Shown: positions 36,377 through 48,800, counted from the first letter of the stretch. The stretch is 64,000 nucleotides of DNA from Musa acuminata AAA Group (GCF_036884655.1 NC_088340.1:2184001-2248000), one strand, 5' to 3'. Translations and numbers: made by a program. Notes: generated from the letters alone by a model not told the origin.

Positions 36377-38401
36377 TTAGCTAACTGAATTAGCAGATAC
36401 ATCATCGACTTTTCCAATTGCCTCGAGTATTGATGAGTATGTAATTAGATCGTACTTAAACCCCATCGAGTTCATTTCTTTCATCAGTTTAGCGGCCTCC
36501 TCAAACATTCCAGCATGGCTAAGAGCACCGAGAACTGTGTTGTATGACACAGCATCTGGCTTGAAACTGGACTGTTTCATGTTTGAGAGCATCTCCATGG
36601 CACGTATTGGTCCACCTGACTTTGCCACGCCATTCAAAATGATATTGAGAGAATTTATATCTGGAACGCAACCCTGCTCTTGCATTGCTCGAAGCATCGA
36701 CTGTGCTTCATCCATCATTCCCATCCTTACCATACCAGACATGAGGGCATTGTAGGCATAGACATCAGGGACACACCCTAGTTGTTTCATTTCCTCAAAA
36801 AGTGCTACCGCATCATTCAGACGGCCACACTTACCGAAATGCTTGATTATCACGGCATAGACTCTAGAGGTGGAAGAACCACAGTTCTCTTTTAGTTCCT
36901 GAAATAATTCAGTTGCTGCATCATAACGTTTTGCTTTCCCAAGAGCATCAATCAAGCTACAGTAGGCTGCTGGGCACGGAGGAAAGCCCTTCTCATCCAT
37001 CTCCTCAAGAAGCATCAAGGCTTTCTCCACTCGATTTGTTTTGCAAAACCCATCGATAAGAATTGAGTAAGTAAATGCACTGGGTTCGATTCCTTTTTCC
37101 TTCATTTTCTCCAACCAAGAAGCAGCTTCAGACACGCGTGCCTTGGAATCAAAATGGGCCTTGATGACAGTATTGTACGTAACCACATTAGGGACACAGT
37201 GCAAACTTTCCATTTCCTCAAACAGCTTAACAACATCATCCAATCGCCCAGCCTTGCCCAAGATGTTCACGAGATTATTCATTAGGACTATGTCCGGCTT
37301 ACAACCTTCTCTTTGCATTTGAAGAAAAAATTCATAAGCCTCTTCTGTTCTTCCAGCTTTCCCAAGGCCCTTTATCAACTCCGTGTAAGTGAAAACATTT
37401 GGCACACAACACTGATCCCTCATATCTTGCAACAGATTCATTGCCTTTTCCACATTCCCCGACTTGAAACACATTTCCATCAAGGTAGTATAGATCTTTG
37501 TAGTAGGTTGCAACTTGTTTTCTTTCATCTCCTCGAGCAACCTAAAAGCCGAATCCTCACGACCTAGCTTGCAGAATGCCATAATCAGCGCATTGTAAGT
37601 CACCGTGTCAGGAAGACAGTTGCCCTGATTGCACATCTCATTGTAAAGCTCATGCACCTTCTCATGGTGGCCTTCTTGCATCAACATGATGATCATGCTG
37701 TTATAGGCATGAGAATTCGGCTCACACTTGCGAATCTTTATCTGATAAAAGATCGAGCATGCCTTATTCACCATCTTCACCCTACCAAGGATGCGAATGA
37801 TCTCCGAAAGCTCAACCGGCATGATTATGCAAGGGCTTCTCACCATCTCTTGTATAGTTCTCCACATCTCGCCAAACAATCCCTCTTCATCCAAGCAGCG
37901 AATCAAGGCCATGTACGTTGCTGCATTGTGCTCAAAATTCTTCCTTTTGCTGGCCCAGTGAAAGAATTGCATCTTCACACCGATCTCGACATCAGTTTTC
38001 AGGACTTCAAGGACTAGCCGGTGATCAACCCGCAGCATCAGCACCTCCAAGGCCTTCTCCGCATCCGGCCCCCATTTAAAGATCTTCAATATTCTCAAGA
38101 ACCTCTCATCCAACGGACGGCCTAGGCGTTGACGATCCCGGACCGTCAGCGAGTTCATGCCGCCATTTTCAAGGCTCGGAAGCTTGAACATCCGAACGAT
38201 TTCATTCTCTGCTCAAGCGTAACGAAGATCGATAAAAAAATCCAGCACTAGATAGATGGAGGCAAGAAAAAATGAATCTTTCGCTGAGAAGGCAAGAGAA
38301 GAGAAATGCCTATCACCTGTTTGCTTTAGTCTCCGACTGAGTTGAGGTGAGGAAGAGACCGCCCGCTTCGCTAGGACAAGAGCGCCCCATCGAATGCGCA
38401 T
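36377..38401 (-). CDS. P-class pentatricopeptide repeat protein (At3g16010-like), probably mitochondrial, 638 aa, 2 exons
   Basis: Exon 1 (38401-38317) encodes MRIRWGALVLAKRAVSSS and RRLKQT. It joins exon 2 (38208-36377) across a 108-base GT-AG intron, giving LKQTENEIVRMFKLP. A long intronless frame from the ATG at 38191 would lack a targeting peptide. The spliced start adds an Arg/Ser/Ala-rich, acid-free presequence that fits mitochondrial import. From about residue 125 to the end there are about 13 tandem 35-residue PPR motifs of the P type (repeats such as PDTVTYNALIMAFCKLGRED and PNVVTYNTVIKA), with no E, DYW or SMR domain. P-class PPR proteins bind specific organellar RNAs and act in stability, processing, splicing or translation. 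The RNA target cannot be read here with confidence. Confidence 0.9.
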
Positions 38402-39864
38402 CTGTATTTGCACAGAATATGGAATGATGAGCCTACAAGTTTCCAACCGATCTGAGGGAGGATACGGCCGTCACTTGTCCGTCTTCAAAAAGTCTGGCCG
38501 AGTGTACAACACGATTCCAGAAAAGAGATCAACCTTTCCAAATGATCGAGTGGATTTATCTTTCTTCACACACTATATACTTCCTCTGTAGCTGCGGCCG
38601 CCGGCCGGAGGAAGACAAACGCGCCTCAGCCCGGTGGCGGAAGGGTAGGTGGAAAGACCGCTGAGGAGAGACCGCCGTCGGAGGAGCCCGTTGTCTGACG
38701 CCGAAGTTATAAAGAAGAGGCAGAGAGACTCACTATTTCCGACGGCCGGACGAGGAGCGGGTACAGCAGAGGGAGCGAAAGGGAGGAAGGCGAAGAAACA
38801 AGGTGGTGCGGCGAGTCCAAAGGTTGGTTATCGCTCGAGTGCGTCGCTTCCAGGCGCGACTTTCGATACGAATTAAGTTACGACGGAGGATGTGGTGCTG
38901 CGTGAGATGGGTTCGTAAACTCAGTGGTTCGAGTTCGTGTTTTTGGGCCTTTGGGCTCTTTTTTGGGTATGCGTTTTCTGGAAATCGGCATTGTTTTCCT
39001 TCCATCTCTCATCTGTTCAAATTGGAAGATTGATTGGGTGATATATTCATTTCACGTCATGTCTGGATTTAATGTTTTCATTTTTGTGTGCTAATTTTTC
39101 TTTGTTGGAACGTCGCATATACCCTTTCTCTCTCTCTCTCTCGTTTTCCTCCATTAGTCACACTGTACAAAGGAATAGTCATTCATGGATATGAATTGCA
39201 CATCGTCTTTTCCTTTAGGAGGAACAGAAAAGAAGCTATGTTTCGTTATCATCGTCATCGCTTAACTCCCACACAAGTAGGAATTGCGTGTTGGTCAGTT
39301 CATCCAGCGAGAACAGAAACAAGAGAAAGGGAATACCACTGCATCACTGCCTACGAAGAGAACAAAGCTGATACTACAAAATTGGAGTCATGCTATCATC
39401 CTCTATTTCCAACCGCATCAACGTCATCGTCCTCCTTCAAGTCTCCGACCCCTGCCAACTTAGATTTCTGGTCAGAAACGCCACTTCTTCGGGTTGGAGG
39501 ACGCGACGGTCCCCTCAGGCGGCCACGGAGAGCTCGCTTTCACAACCCATGTGTTGTGCGTGCAGATGCGTCCCAACGAGCTACCTTGGTCAACTCGGCT
39601 CATCTCAATTGTCGACTGAACTCTATCAATCTTGATGCAAACTCAAGTCAATCTGGACCGTACCCGTTCGATCGATCGGCAACTGTTTCTAATTGCCGAG
39701 CAAACTCGAGTCGGGCTGACTTCTGATCGAAGACTCGCAATTAGTCTTCCGATTTAGTCACGACTACCAACAGCTTCATAAAGCAGGCATGGAGATGTAG
39801 TGTTAGCACATCGCTTCTTGTCGTCAACCTCCGTACCCTTCTCTCTCTCTGTCTCTCTTCCGCC
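38402..39864. other. Divergent promoter region between the PPR and LEA_2 genes
   Basis: 38580-38880 is GC-rich and 38880-39200 AT-rich. A 212-codon plus-strand frame at 39088-39726 has no recognisable domain. A pyrimidine tract lies just before the LEA_2 start. No gene is supported. Confidence 0.45.
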
Positions 39865-40551
39865 ATGAGCACAGACACAGAGCAGGCAACCCCCTTAGCC
39901 GTCGGCACCAAACGCCCCGACAACGACGAGGAACTCCCGGCCGCCTCCATGACACGCCGCCGAAGCCGCCTCCAAGGCCGCTGCCTCATCTGCGGTGGTT
40001 CCTGCGCCGCCATCCTCATCATCATCGCCATCGTCATCGTCGTCCTCGCCCTCACCGTCTTCAAGGTCAAGGAGCCCGTCATGACCATGAACAGCGTCAC
40101 AATCGAGAAGCTTGCCGTCAACTTCGGCGCGCCCTCCTCCTCCTCCTCCCAGCTCTTCGCCATCAACATGACCGTGGTCGCCGACGTCTCCGTCAAGAAC
40201 CCCAACGCCGCCAGTGTCCGGTTCGGCGCCAGCACCACCGCCATCTACTACCGCGCGCGCGAGATGGGCGTCGCCTACGGGCCGCCCGGCACCGCCCGGG
40301 CGCGCCGCACCTTCCGCATCAACGTAACGGTGGACGTGATGGCCGACAGGATCTTGGGCGACGCCAACCTGTTCGACGACCTGGCGGCGGGGAGCATCGC
40401 GGTGACGACGGCGACCAAGGTGGGCGGGAGGGTGAGGGTCTTGGGCGTGTTCAAGCACCACGTGGACGTGATGATGAACTGCAGCATCACCATGGCGGTG
40501 GCCAACCAGTCGATCGTGGGTCAGAACTGTAATCAGAAAGTTCGGCTATGA
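39865..40551 (+). CDS. LEA_2 / NDR1-HIN1-like membrane protein, 228 aa, single exon
   Basis: One intact exon. The layout is typical of the plant 'LEA hydroxyproline-rich glycoprotein' (NHL-type) family. It has a cytosolic N-terminus with a basic patch (TRRRSRLQGR, 30-39), a single signal-anchor membrane segment at about 46-67 (AAILIIIAIVIVVLALTVF), and then a LEA_2 (WHy-like) beta-sandwich domain outside. That domain includes VVADVSVKNPNAASVRFG and a GVAYGPPGTARAR stretch, matching the family's 'NPN...F.Y' and 'G.P.' signatures. Several N-glycosylation sites (NMT, NVT, NCS, NQS) fit an extracytoplasmic domain. Relatives act in stress and defence at the plasma membrane, but the precise role here is unknown. 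The codons are very GC-rich. The gene next to it is MAKR, as in Arabidopsis. Confidence 0.88.
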   Translation: MSTDTEQATPLAVGTKRPDNDEELPAASMTRRRSRLQGRCLICGGSCAAILIIIAIVIVVLALTVFKVKEPVMTMNSVTIEKLAVNFGAPSSSSSQLFAINMTVVADVSVKNPNAASVRFGASTTAIYYRAREMGVAYGPPGTARARRTFRINVTVDVMADRILGDANLFDDLAAGSIAVTTATKVGGRVRVLGVFKHHVDVMMNCSITMAVANQSIVGQNCNQKVRL

Positions 40552-42906
40552 CCGTCAGTTCCTCTTCTTCTTGTTGCTGTAGCAGTGCGAGATAGGAATG
40601 AATCTTCTGTGGAAGAACAGAGTCGAGGGGTTGGGCTGATAATTGGAGTACCCCCCATACTGTTATGGAGTTGACTTTGAACATTATTTTCTCTCCCTTT
40701 CATCAGAAAGAGTCCTTCGATGATCTATCAAAGAACTCTGTTCACTCAATTTGCCGAGATATGGAAACAAAGGAGATGAGATGACTCAACTAAGCTTAAG
40801 CAAAACCAGAAAAGATAGAGAGAGACTCAAAAAGGATTCTACAAACAAAGGAGACATAGTCGATTTTGGATGTATTAAAGGTGCATTCTTAATCTGGGAG
40901 TAGTTAGATTGCTCCAAAACGTTCTTAATCTGTAAGATTTAATGAAATATATCATGGCCATGTCACTGAAAGAAGTGCAGTAAGCAAATGTATTATCTTT
41001 GGAATACGAAACGAACACATAATTATGGCATGTAAACGACGACCATCGTCTCTCCAACACTAAAAACTCTCAGGAATAAGTGCATCTCGTCACTGAAAGA
41101 TCGAAAATAATTGTGGTTTATTTGCAGACCAGAGGAGGAGGAGGCAGTCAGAGTCACCTTTGGAACATAAAAGAAGCACGTCACCAGGCTTGGAAACAGG
41201 GAATGTCCGCTTCCCAACACGTTGAACTGTCAAGAAGAGGTGCATCTTCTTGTCTTTGCAATCTCCGAGTGTTCTCTCCCCGCGCCACGAAAGAAGCCAT
41301 GCATTGGTTTTGTCCCCAAGCTTCACCTCGAGTGTCTGCCATTTGATGCACAAGTCTCTGATGCATTGTAGTCACTGTCTCCATCGAAGCAAAGTTCATG
41401 AACCTTCAACTCGTTGGGGGAATCGAGTAACGTTCTTGGAGAACATTGTTGGTTCATGTCACCGGTGCAAGAGAAGTTTGTCGGTTCATGAACTTTGGTG
41501 GCTGACGATTTTTAGAGGAATACAACGAAAAAAAGAAGAAGACGATGACTCGATTGAGGCTTGTTGCGTAAGCAGCACGCCCTGCTTTAAGATTCTTGAT
41601 AGATTATGTGGGAATTGTGCGGAGCACATAGCATGATCAAGAAATAAGCATAAGACATAAGAGCTTATTTTATAGGATGAGAGATCGTTGTGATGCTGAA
41701 GGCCGCCAATGCCTGCTCTAAACTATTTGAGCTTGCTGCAGTGTGAAGATGGAGACGGCAGTGCCACCATGTGCTCCCATTCAAAGCCTTTCCCGTGTCA
41801 GATCTCCTTCGTTGTTTTCTATTGCCAATCTATACTTCGTCGACTGGCTGAAGCTTGTTGCAGAAACAGCACGAGTCGTTTTGGGTGGAAGACAATGGCA
41901 AAGCATGGGAATGCGAGCTCACTCTCCCCGCTCCAGGAACTCGAGAAAGAACAGAGATGACCGATTGTTCTTCTCCTCCTTCATGGAGAAGGTGATGATG
42001 TGACCAGGAACCAACTCTCGAGAGTCTGTAAGGAACAGAACTGTTCCACTACTGTACTCTTCTTCTCCAGAGATACACCAGCATGCGTTGCTGAACAGTT
42101 ACACCATTCGAAACCAAATTGCAGATTGATAGAGCAAGAAGATACACCTTCTCAAATCACCCCCAACTCCATACATCTTGCATCGGCCAGAGGGACAAAG
42201 AGAAGAGAAAGGGTGAAAGATAGAGAGAGAGAGAGATGGTGAGCGCTGGTTCCTTCCTTTTTCCTGCACAGAAGACTTGCTCAAATCTTCATGCGTCTTA
42301 GGTCCATTCTTTCTCTGCGTCTTCTGGGTCATGGTGGCTGCTCGCCATTGCCGAAAGCTTGTCAAAAGGTGCCGGATTCCTAGGGCACCTGAAAAAGCCT
42401 ACAACGATACGCAGGGAAAGGCTATGGCTATTGCGTATCCCTGCTTTCCCATACTGCGTTGCGTCACGAGATTGGCAAATTGTGTCGCGGCATTCCCAAT
42501 GTCAGGGGAATCTTTACCTTCTCTTCCTTCGCATTCAGTCGTCTCGCCGTTCATCATTGCTTTCTTCAACTCCCGTCAATCTCTCCATCCAATCATCATT
42601 TCATTCTCCTTCTTAATCTCTGTAATCTTCTCTCAGTAGCAGCACAAATGGGGACTCAAGTCTTAACTAAAGTTCATATGAAGTTGTAATTTACAAAGCC
42701 TTTGCTAAGAGGCTTGTTTTCCGTGAGAGATACGCACGGAACGCGACTCAATTCTGGTTGCCCGTTGCCTGGATCGGGTCGCTCTTCGATCTGACCAACG
42801 GTGACTCGGGCCCTGCGATGGCAGTGAGCGCATGAGCTGAGGAGGACAAACTGGTAGTTCGGTAGCAAAAGACGCGGATGGTGACCAGACACCGGATGGG
42901 GGTGGC
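40552..42906. other. Intergenic between LEA_2 and MAKR
   Basis: Mixed composition with many short open frames on both strands, none with recognisable domains. Similar phrases recur (for example 'agcacgt/agcacga' and 'gaagcttgttgc' near 41560 and 41855), hinting at an old local duplication. It includes the 3' UTRs of two convergent genes. Confidence 0.4.
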
Positions 42907-43938
42907 TTATGTACCTTGGTCGGAGGTGGTGAACGATCGCTTGCAGTGCGCGATGGCGCTCTGGATCCCGTCCTGCAGCTCCCGGAGAGAGTCGTCACGC
43001 CGCTGCGGAAGCGGCGAACGTACCGCGGCAACGGCCTCCGACGCCGACCGGCTTTTACCCAGCCGCTTCCCCACCACCCTCAGCCCAGCCGGGAATCCCT
43101 TGGCTCCCCCTCCGATTGCCGCCGCTTCCTGCGGCGGTGCCTTAGCCGGCGCAAGCTCGCTGGGGAGCCTTAGCCTCTCGACGTGCCACCTCGAAACCTT
43201 GACGTATAACGGCTTGATCATGTTGAGGTACTTCTGGACGACTTCCCTGGCGAACCTCTTCTCGTCCGTCGTGGCCGCCGAGCTGTCCTCCGCTTGTGGC
43301 TTCGCCGTTCGACCGCAGGAGGAAGTGTTCCGGGAGCTGTTGTCCCGTGTGAAGAGCGAGATTATGGGCACCTCGTCCACCTTAAACTTGACGAAGAACC
43401 TGCTTTGACGCTCCCCCTGAGGTTGCTGCTTCGGGGAAGCATTCGCCACCGCGGCCGCTGTGGATTTGGGCTTGCGGAGGCGGAGCAAGAAAATGCGGAA
43501 CTTGGTGGCGGATTTGAGGAGGGAAACGGTTGGAAACTGGGATTTGTTGTCGGGCTCGGAGGCGGTGATCACGATAGAAGTGGGCTCCAAAGGCGCGAGC
43601 TTTCCCTTAAAGAAATAGTCGTCGGGAGGGGAGAGGCTTTCGATTACGCGATCATCGCCTTCTCCTCCTCTGGCCCGGGCGTTGCCGCTGCCGACCGAGC
43701 ATAGCTCGAAGTTGAACTCCCCCTCTTCGACGTCGCCGTCATCAATGGGGAGGGCGGTGAACTCGAGGTCGAAGAAGGGGCCCCCGTCATCGTCGCCGTC
43801 GTCATCTGTGGTCACCGAGGAAGGGCGGAGGACGACGGTGTCGGGGGTGTCGGTGGAAAAGCGAATGGCGTCGGCGATGGTGGTTCGGCCGCCGCCGCCG
43901 CCGCCGCGCCAGTACTTGAGCAGGCTGAAGGATTCCAT
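42907..43938 (-). CDS. Membrane-associated kinase regulator (MAKR2/5-like), 343 aa, single exon
   Basis: Single exon from the ATG at 43938 to TAA at 42907. The N-terminus MESFSLLKYWRGGGGGG and the C-terminus KRLGKSRSASEAVAAV...RRDDSL and DGIQSAIAHCKRSF are hallmarks of the MAKR family, relatives of BKI1. A central acidic segment is followed by KFRIFLLRLRKPKS and a basic stretch expected to bind anionic lipids at the plasma membrane. The conserved C-terminal helix (GIQSAIAHCKRSF) contacts receptor kinase domains in BKI1-like proteins. MAKR2 modulates TMK/auxin-ROP signalling in roots and MAKR5 amplifies CLE45 signalling; the exact paralogue here is uncertain. The codons are GC-rich. The adjacent LEA_2 gene supports orthology with At1g64080 (MAKR2). 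Confidence 0.9.
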   Translation of the reverse strand: MESFSLLKYWRGGGGGGRTTIADAIRFSTDTPDTVVLRPSSVTTDDDGDDDGGPFFDLEFTALPIDDGDVEEGEFNFELCSVGSGNARARGGEGDDRVIESLSPPDDYFFKGKLAPLEPTSIVITASEPDNKSQFPTVSLLKSATKFRIFLLRLRKPKSTAAAVANASPKQQPQGERQSRFFVKFKVDEVPIISLFTRDNSSRNTSSCGRTAKPQAEDSSAATTDEKRFAREVVQKYLNMIKPLYVKVSRWHVERLRLPSELAPAKAPPQEAAAIGGGAKGFPAGLRVVGKRLGKSRSASEAVAAVRSPLPQRRDDSLRELQDGIQSAIAHCKRSFTTSDQGT

Positions 43939-45229
43939 AGTTGGGAGAGCCAGAGGAAAAATCGACCCTTAAATAACTGTTGCTATCGTTGTATTGCTAC
44001 TACTTGCAATAGAACCTTTCCTCACCGTTTATGCTCTGTCCCTCCTCATACATGCTCTTTTTCTCCCAAAGAGAGAGGGCGAAACACAGCAGAGAAGGGG
44101 GAGCTTAAAAAGACGGCAGTGATAGTGCGGAGAGAGAGAAAGAGTGAGCGCATTCACTGAACCAATGCGCAGTAGCAGAGAGTCATTTGCTTTGTGCGGA
44201 AGGCTTTTGCACTGCACGAGAAAGGAGAGTGGGAGATGCGAAGAAAAAGAAATGGTTCGTTCGTATCAGTTACATGTGTTGTTGGATTTGACTTAGGAGA
44301 GACAGGCAACAGCTGCTTCATTGCCATATCTTTCTCACACGAACATACACCTAAAACAAATCCTTATTTATTTCCAAAAATTACAGAAATTACCTTACAA
44401 TTTATATTTTATTTCCAATCGATTTAGTGTTAATTAATGAAATATTAAAAATATTAGAAGAAGAAATATATATAGTTATGAACAATTTATATGTTCCAAA
44501 TAATCGAGGGATCCATTTATGTGCCTAAGACACGTTTCCGATAAGATTGGATCGGCACTGCAGGTTGATTTGGCCCAACCAGGATTTCCCATGAACAGAT
44601 CTGGACTCGGCCCATGATTGATTTATGATGAGATGACACCATGGATCTTGCCACTGCCAATGCTTTAGAAATTGTAAGCAAAGTAATTAATGCACTTATC
44701 CTCCCAATGTTCGTAAGTTATAATATGAATTTTATGCCAAGGCAAAGAAAATTTCTAGAAACAATTTCTTTTTTTTTTTTCATGGGTCTATTGCTTTGAA
44801 TCTAAGAGTGATTTTTGCATTATTACATGAGATGCAAAAAGCTTATTATGCTAAATTTTAATAGTAAAATGCTAAATCTATATAAAACTAAGATTTGTGT
44901 TTTGTCTCATATATTGTTTCAAATGTTTATATAACTACCATTTATATGCTTTAACATGTTTTTCTCCAAATAAATGATACATTTTTGAGTTGACATATCT
45001 GTTTACTAAATAAAAATTATGTAATAAATGGTTTGATGTTTGAATATATTTTATTATTTTTGATAAAAATCCATAGTCATAATTTTTGTTTATTATTTTA
45101 TTATTTGGAATAAATATTAATGTATGCATTTGATTTCATTTTTTAATAATCTAAAAAATTATTTTTTGTTTTGTTCGGTTTAGAATGTATATAATTTGTT
45201 ATTATATAAAGTATCTACTGGTTGGTAAA

Positions 45230-45800
45230 CCTTTACATTGTAGTCGAGGAGTCAACATGGTTTAGTTCGATCCTGAATGTACAAGATCGCCCATATGGAG
45301 ACTCGAGGGGTAGGATTGCGTGTTCGATCGGGTTGAGCCATAAGCTAAGAGTCTTAATGTGGGCCTCCTCATCATCATCCCCTGTACACAAGTCGAGGTT
45401 GAGATGAGGATTTTTCAAATCGACCCTTTCAAAACTCAAGTTAGCATTGAATGGAATAAGAGTGAGTTTTTTCCCCATGGCGTTGGTCATGTGGTGGGCT
45501 TTTATATCTGCACATGGGGGTTAATCGTACCATATATGTTAATGATCGTCAACCCCTTAAGCGATTGACCCATGCTTCTGTGCGCAGACGACGGTTGACG
45601 TGTACTGATTGTCCCAAAGCGACATCGTCCCAATCATTTCGGGGCGGCTCTGTACTCAATGACACCGTTCCGGTCAACGTGTGTGGATCGTCCTTGAGCG
45701 GCACCATCCCGAGCATTCCAGGGGGGCTCTGTACTCGACGATGTCATTGCGAACCTTTCGGGGTAACTTTATACGTGACGCACCGCTTGTATGGCCCTAC
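45230..45800. mobile_element. Probable LTR-retrotransposon remnant
   Basis: A GC-richer block in AT-rich DNA, with CGAC/CATCGTCCC words and LTR-like style (for example cctgtacacaagtcgaggtt). It resembles the blocks near 22267 and 53222. No coding frame and no clear ends. It contains a 79-bp tandem duplication. Confidence 0.3.
45607..45764 (+). repeat. Two diverged 79-bp tandem copies
   Basis: Copy 1 starts at 45607 (gattgtccc) and copy 2 at 45686 (gatcgtcct). Both continue through 'gcggcaccatcccgagcatt'-like and 'gggcggctctgtactc'-like segments in the same order. Identity is imperfect but clear by eye. Confidence 0.7.
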
Positions 45801-48800
45801 ATAGGTTAGGAGGATGATCGTATTATCTGAACCGTTGATGTGGTCAGCCACATCGACTTATAAATTTTACTTCGATACCGTTGTGGCTATGATATGCTAT
45901 CAAAGGGCATACCGGTAAATTGTGCCCTATCATCTATATTTATTGGTATCAATTAAAAAAGTTTTTATGTTTGTTAGTTTTATTTCTTTCGAGTAAAAAA
46001 AATAATATATACTACTTTTATAAATTCAACGGGACCTTTCTAATTCTTTGTAAATTTGATCGTCTATTTTAATGGTCCAAATAGCCAAAATTTATATGAG
46101 ATATTTTCTCATTTAAATCGGCCTAGTAGTCCGAATTACTTGAAACTTATACATAGTTGATTTATCTTTTTATTTAATTACATGAAAATTATTATAAGCA
46201 TACATGAAGTGGACTCAAACATGAGATCTATTAATTATCCAACGGATGTCTCAATAGAAACTATTCATCATTGATATTGTTCATAACATTCCATCTATAA
46301 TTCCAGTAGTGTTGATTATGTGATAGGTTGAGCTCAACATCAAAGTTAATGTCTTTGACTTCCACAGCAGCCACGCAATTATCTCAAATCTTCCACCACG
46401 AAGACTTTGTATGCTCACCTGAACAAGATCTCCATCTCCATACTATAAAAAACATCAGATCTTCTTTTTTGTTGTTGGGCTATTGGGTGGGGTGGCGCAG
46501 CAAAAGCAGATAAGCACAGGCGACTCTTGTTCGCCACCCCAAAGATTCTTCTTTTTGGACTACAAGTTCTTTCTTTTCAGGTTGCTTTACCCAATTGAAT
46601 TCTTCTGCAACTCAGTTGTTGGTCAGCACATCGTGACCACGATGATGATGATGGTGATGATGAATTGATTCGAGATCTCTCTCTCTCTCTCCCGACGCTT
46701 CTGAAGCAAATCTATCTATCCACCATGAAACGCACTCAAGTCGGACTTCATATTTTCCATCCCAAATCTCGTCAACCTTGCAATGATTCTCCTCTGATAA
46801 GATTGACTTCTCCTTTTAATTAGATCTTCGTTCTGTACGTACCCTTGTCAGTGTTAGTCTTGCACCCACTACACTTGGGAATGGACTGTTGCATGTGTTT
46901 GCTTACGTGCTATATGCCATTTGAAATGGCCATCAACTCTTCGGTACTTTCCTTTTGGCTTGTCAAGTGCTTGGACAGGCATGCATGTCTCTTGCTCTAA
47001 TTGCTGCAACTCATTCTTGCACTGGCATCATGGTCTGATCTGGACTTTGAATATTGCAGTCTCCATCCCATAGTAAAGCTTGTGGGATCTCCTCGATGAA
47101 AGAAAGGCCACATCTGTGTATGACATTACAATCTCCAACTCTGAGAGTTGGCAATGTCGGAAAGGAGGTGCGATCTTATGAGTGGGTTTGGCACCACCAA
47201 TGAGTTATCTGTAGTTCACAGTTTAACATGTCATTCTGGTAGGTGAGACCAAGCCAAAGCCAAATCCACCCAAAAGGCATTAGTGGCGGAGGGCTTGTCA
47301 TCTTTGTCGTACAGTACAGATCTGTGGCCACATTACCAATTGTTTAGCAATATCCACCTCTAATGGGAGCTGTGATGCATGTGACCACACTTCGTTCCTT
47401 TCTTGATCCATGGAGATCTCGCTCGTCTCGAGGAAAAGGAGGCAAAGAGCCTTTGTGGACTTCCTCACTAACACCATTGAAACTTGGCTTTACTCAGACA
47501 AGCTATACTTTGCGCACGCTCATCGCTGCATCGATAGACTTCACAGCTTTAGTGCCTTTCTTTTTGATGTGCGAAAACGTCAGGTGTCAGTGAAGGTTCT
47601 CGATCGTGCATGAAACAGGCCCCCCTGTTCATCGCCTCCTCCGTCTTTGCAGACTGTATGATGCCTCGAGAGTCGAACTAAACTGTTCATTCGAGTAGAT
47701 TTCTTTTCTTCTGATGTAAGGAGGGTGACAAAAGGAAAGAGAAGACACAGAGACATGTGGTTGTCGTCTGGTGCAGCCCTTACTAAGCGATGTCTTCGAA
47801 TAATCTGATGTGAAAAATGTGAGAATGTAGACGATATTATCCGTCGGCAATAACAGTCCTCATAGTCTTCCAACTATGAGGAAGAGCACGATGAGGATCA
47901 CAATCCTCGAGATCGATGGCTTATTTAAGGTAAGGTTTTCGTACTCAAGAATTGAGTGCCTATGGATGGGAGGATACTGCTGCAAAGCATCAAACCTAAG
48001 GTCTTAAAGCAACTTCACTGTTCTGGGAACTGCGGAAACATGAGGAGGAGGTGGAAGGTAGGACGAGAAACATGCTCTGATCCCATCATCCTTGTGTGCT
48101 AAAACAGCACTTAGGGCCTGTCAACTTTCCGCAATATTTCTACAAAAAGGAAGGATAATTTCGTGGCACAGGTAGCCATCACATCCTTGAATGAGTCCAA
48201 ACAAGCTTTGCTTTAAGACGATTCAGACATGTATATAGAGTGGCATCCACAGCATGTATATTAAGACACAACACACGCCACTCCTTCCACGTTCCTCCTC
48301 TCCATCGCACCTACTTTATGGTGTCACCTGCACCCTCCATTCATGTCTTGAACCATGGCCTATTGTTTCGTCTGTTCCTCTCCTTTCGTCAGTGCTGATC
48401 TTTGTCCATGGCAGAGTAGATTTAGGACTCCCCCTCCCCCCCTCTGTTGATTCCAAGGGAACAGAGTAACATATCTCAGAGAGGAGAAAAGAAATAATGG
48501 ATCATCAAAACCAAGGTTGGATTTTAGGTGCTCTTCTTGTTTCAGTCTTTCCTGATGGATGGTGTAAACATCGTGTTCGTTCCATGATATTTGGTGGTAT
48601 TTTTAGCTGTAACGTTCTGGGAAACGCGGAAAGGTGTTGTAGGTGTTCGATGATTTGATGAGGAGAGCGAACGATGGCTTGTCGCATCTGTTTGTTTTGT
48701 ATGGCTAATTGCTATAGTGGTTGTGGGAGATCGCTCACACGCCACTTTTTCGTGTCAGCCCAAATACCATGGAGCAGCTCTTCTTCTTTTTGCGACGTTG

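Noticed and set aside
36377..38191. A single-exon PPR gene starting at the ATG at 38191
   Set aside because: The upstream exon gives a better start: in-phase splice sites, a targeting-type N-terminus and family-like joining residues. 38191 is an internal Met.
39088..39726. A 212-codon plus-strand frame before the LEA_2 gene
   Set aside because: No domain, low-complexity start, and it overlaps promoter-like DNA. Probably chance.
42330..42520. Possible microRNA precursor
   Set aside because: A few complementary words occur, but no sustained stem and no match to conserved plant microRNAs that I could recall.
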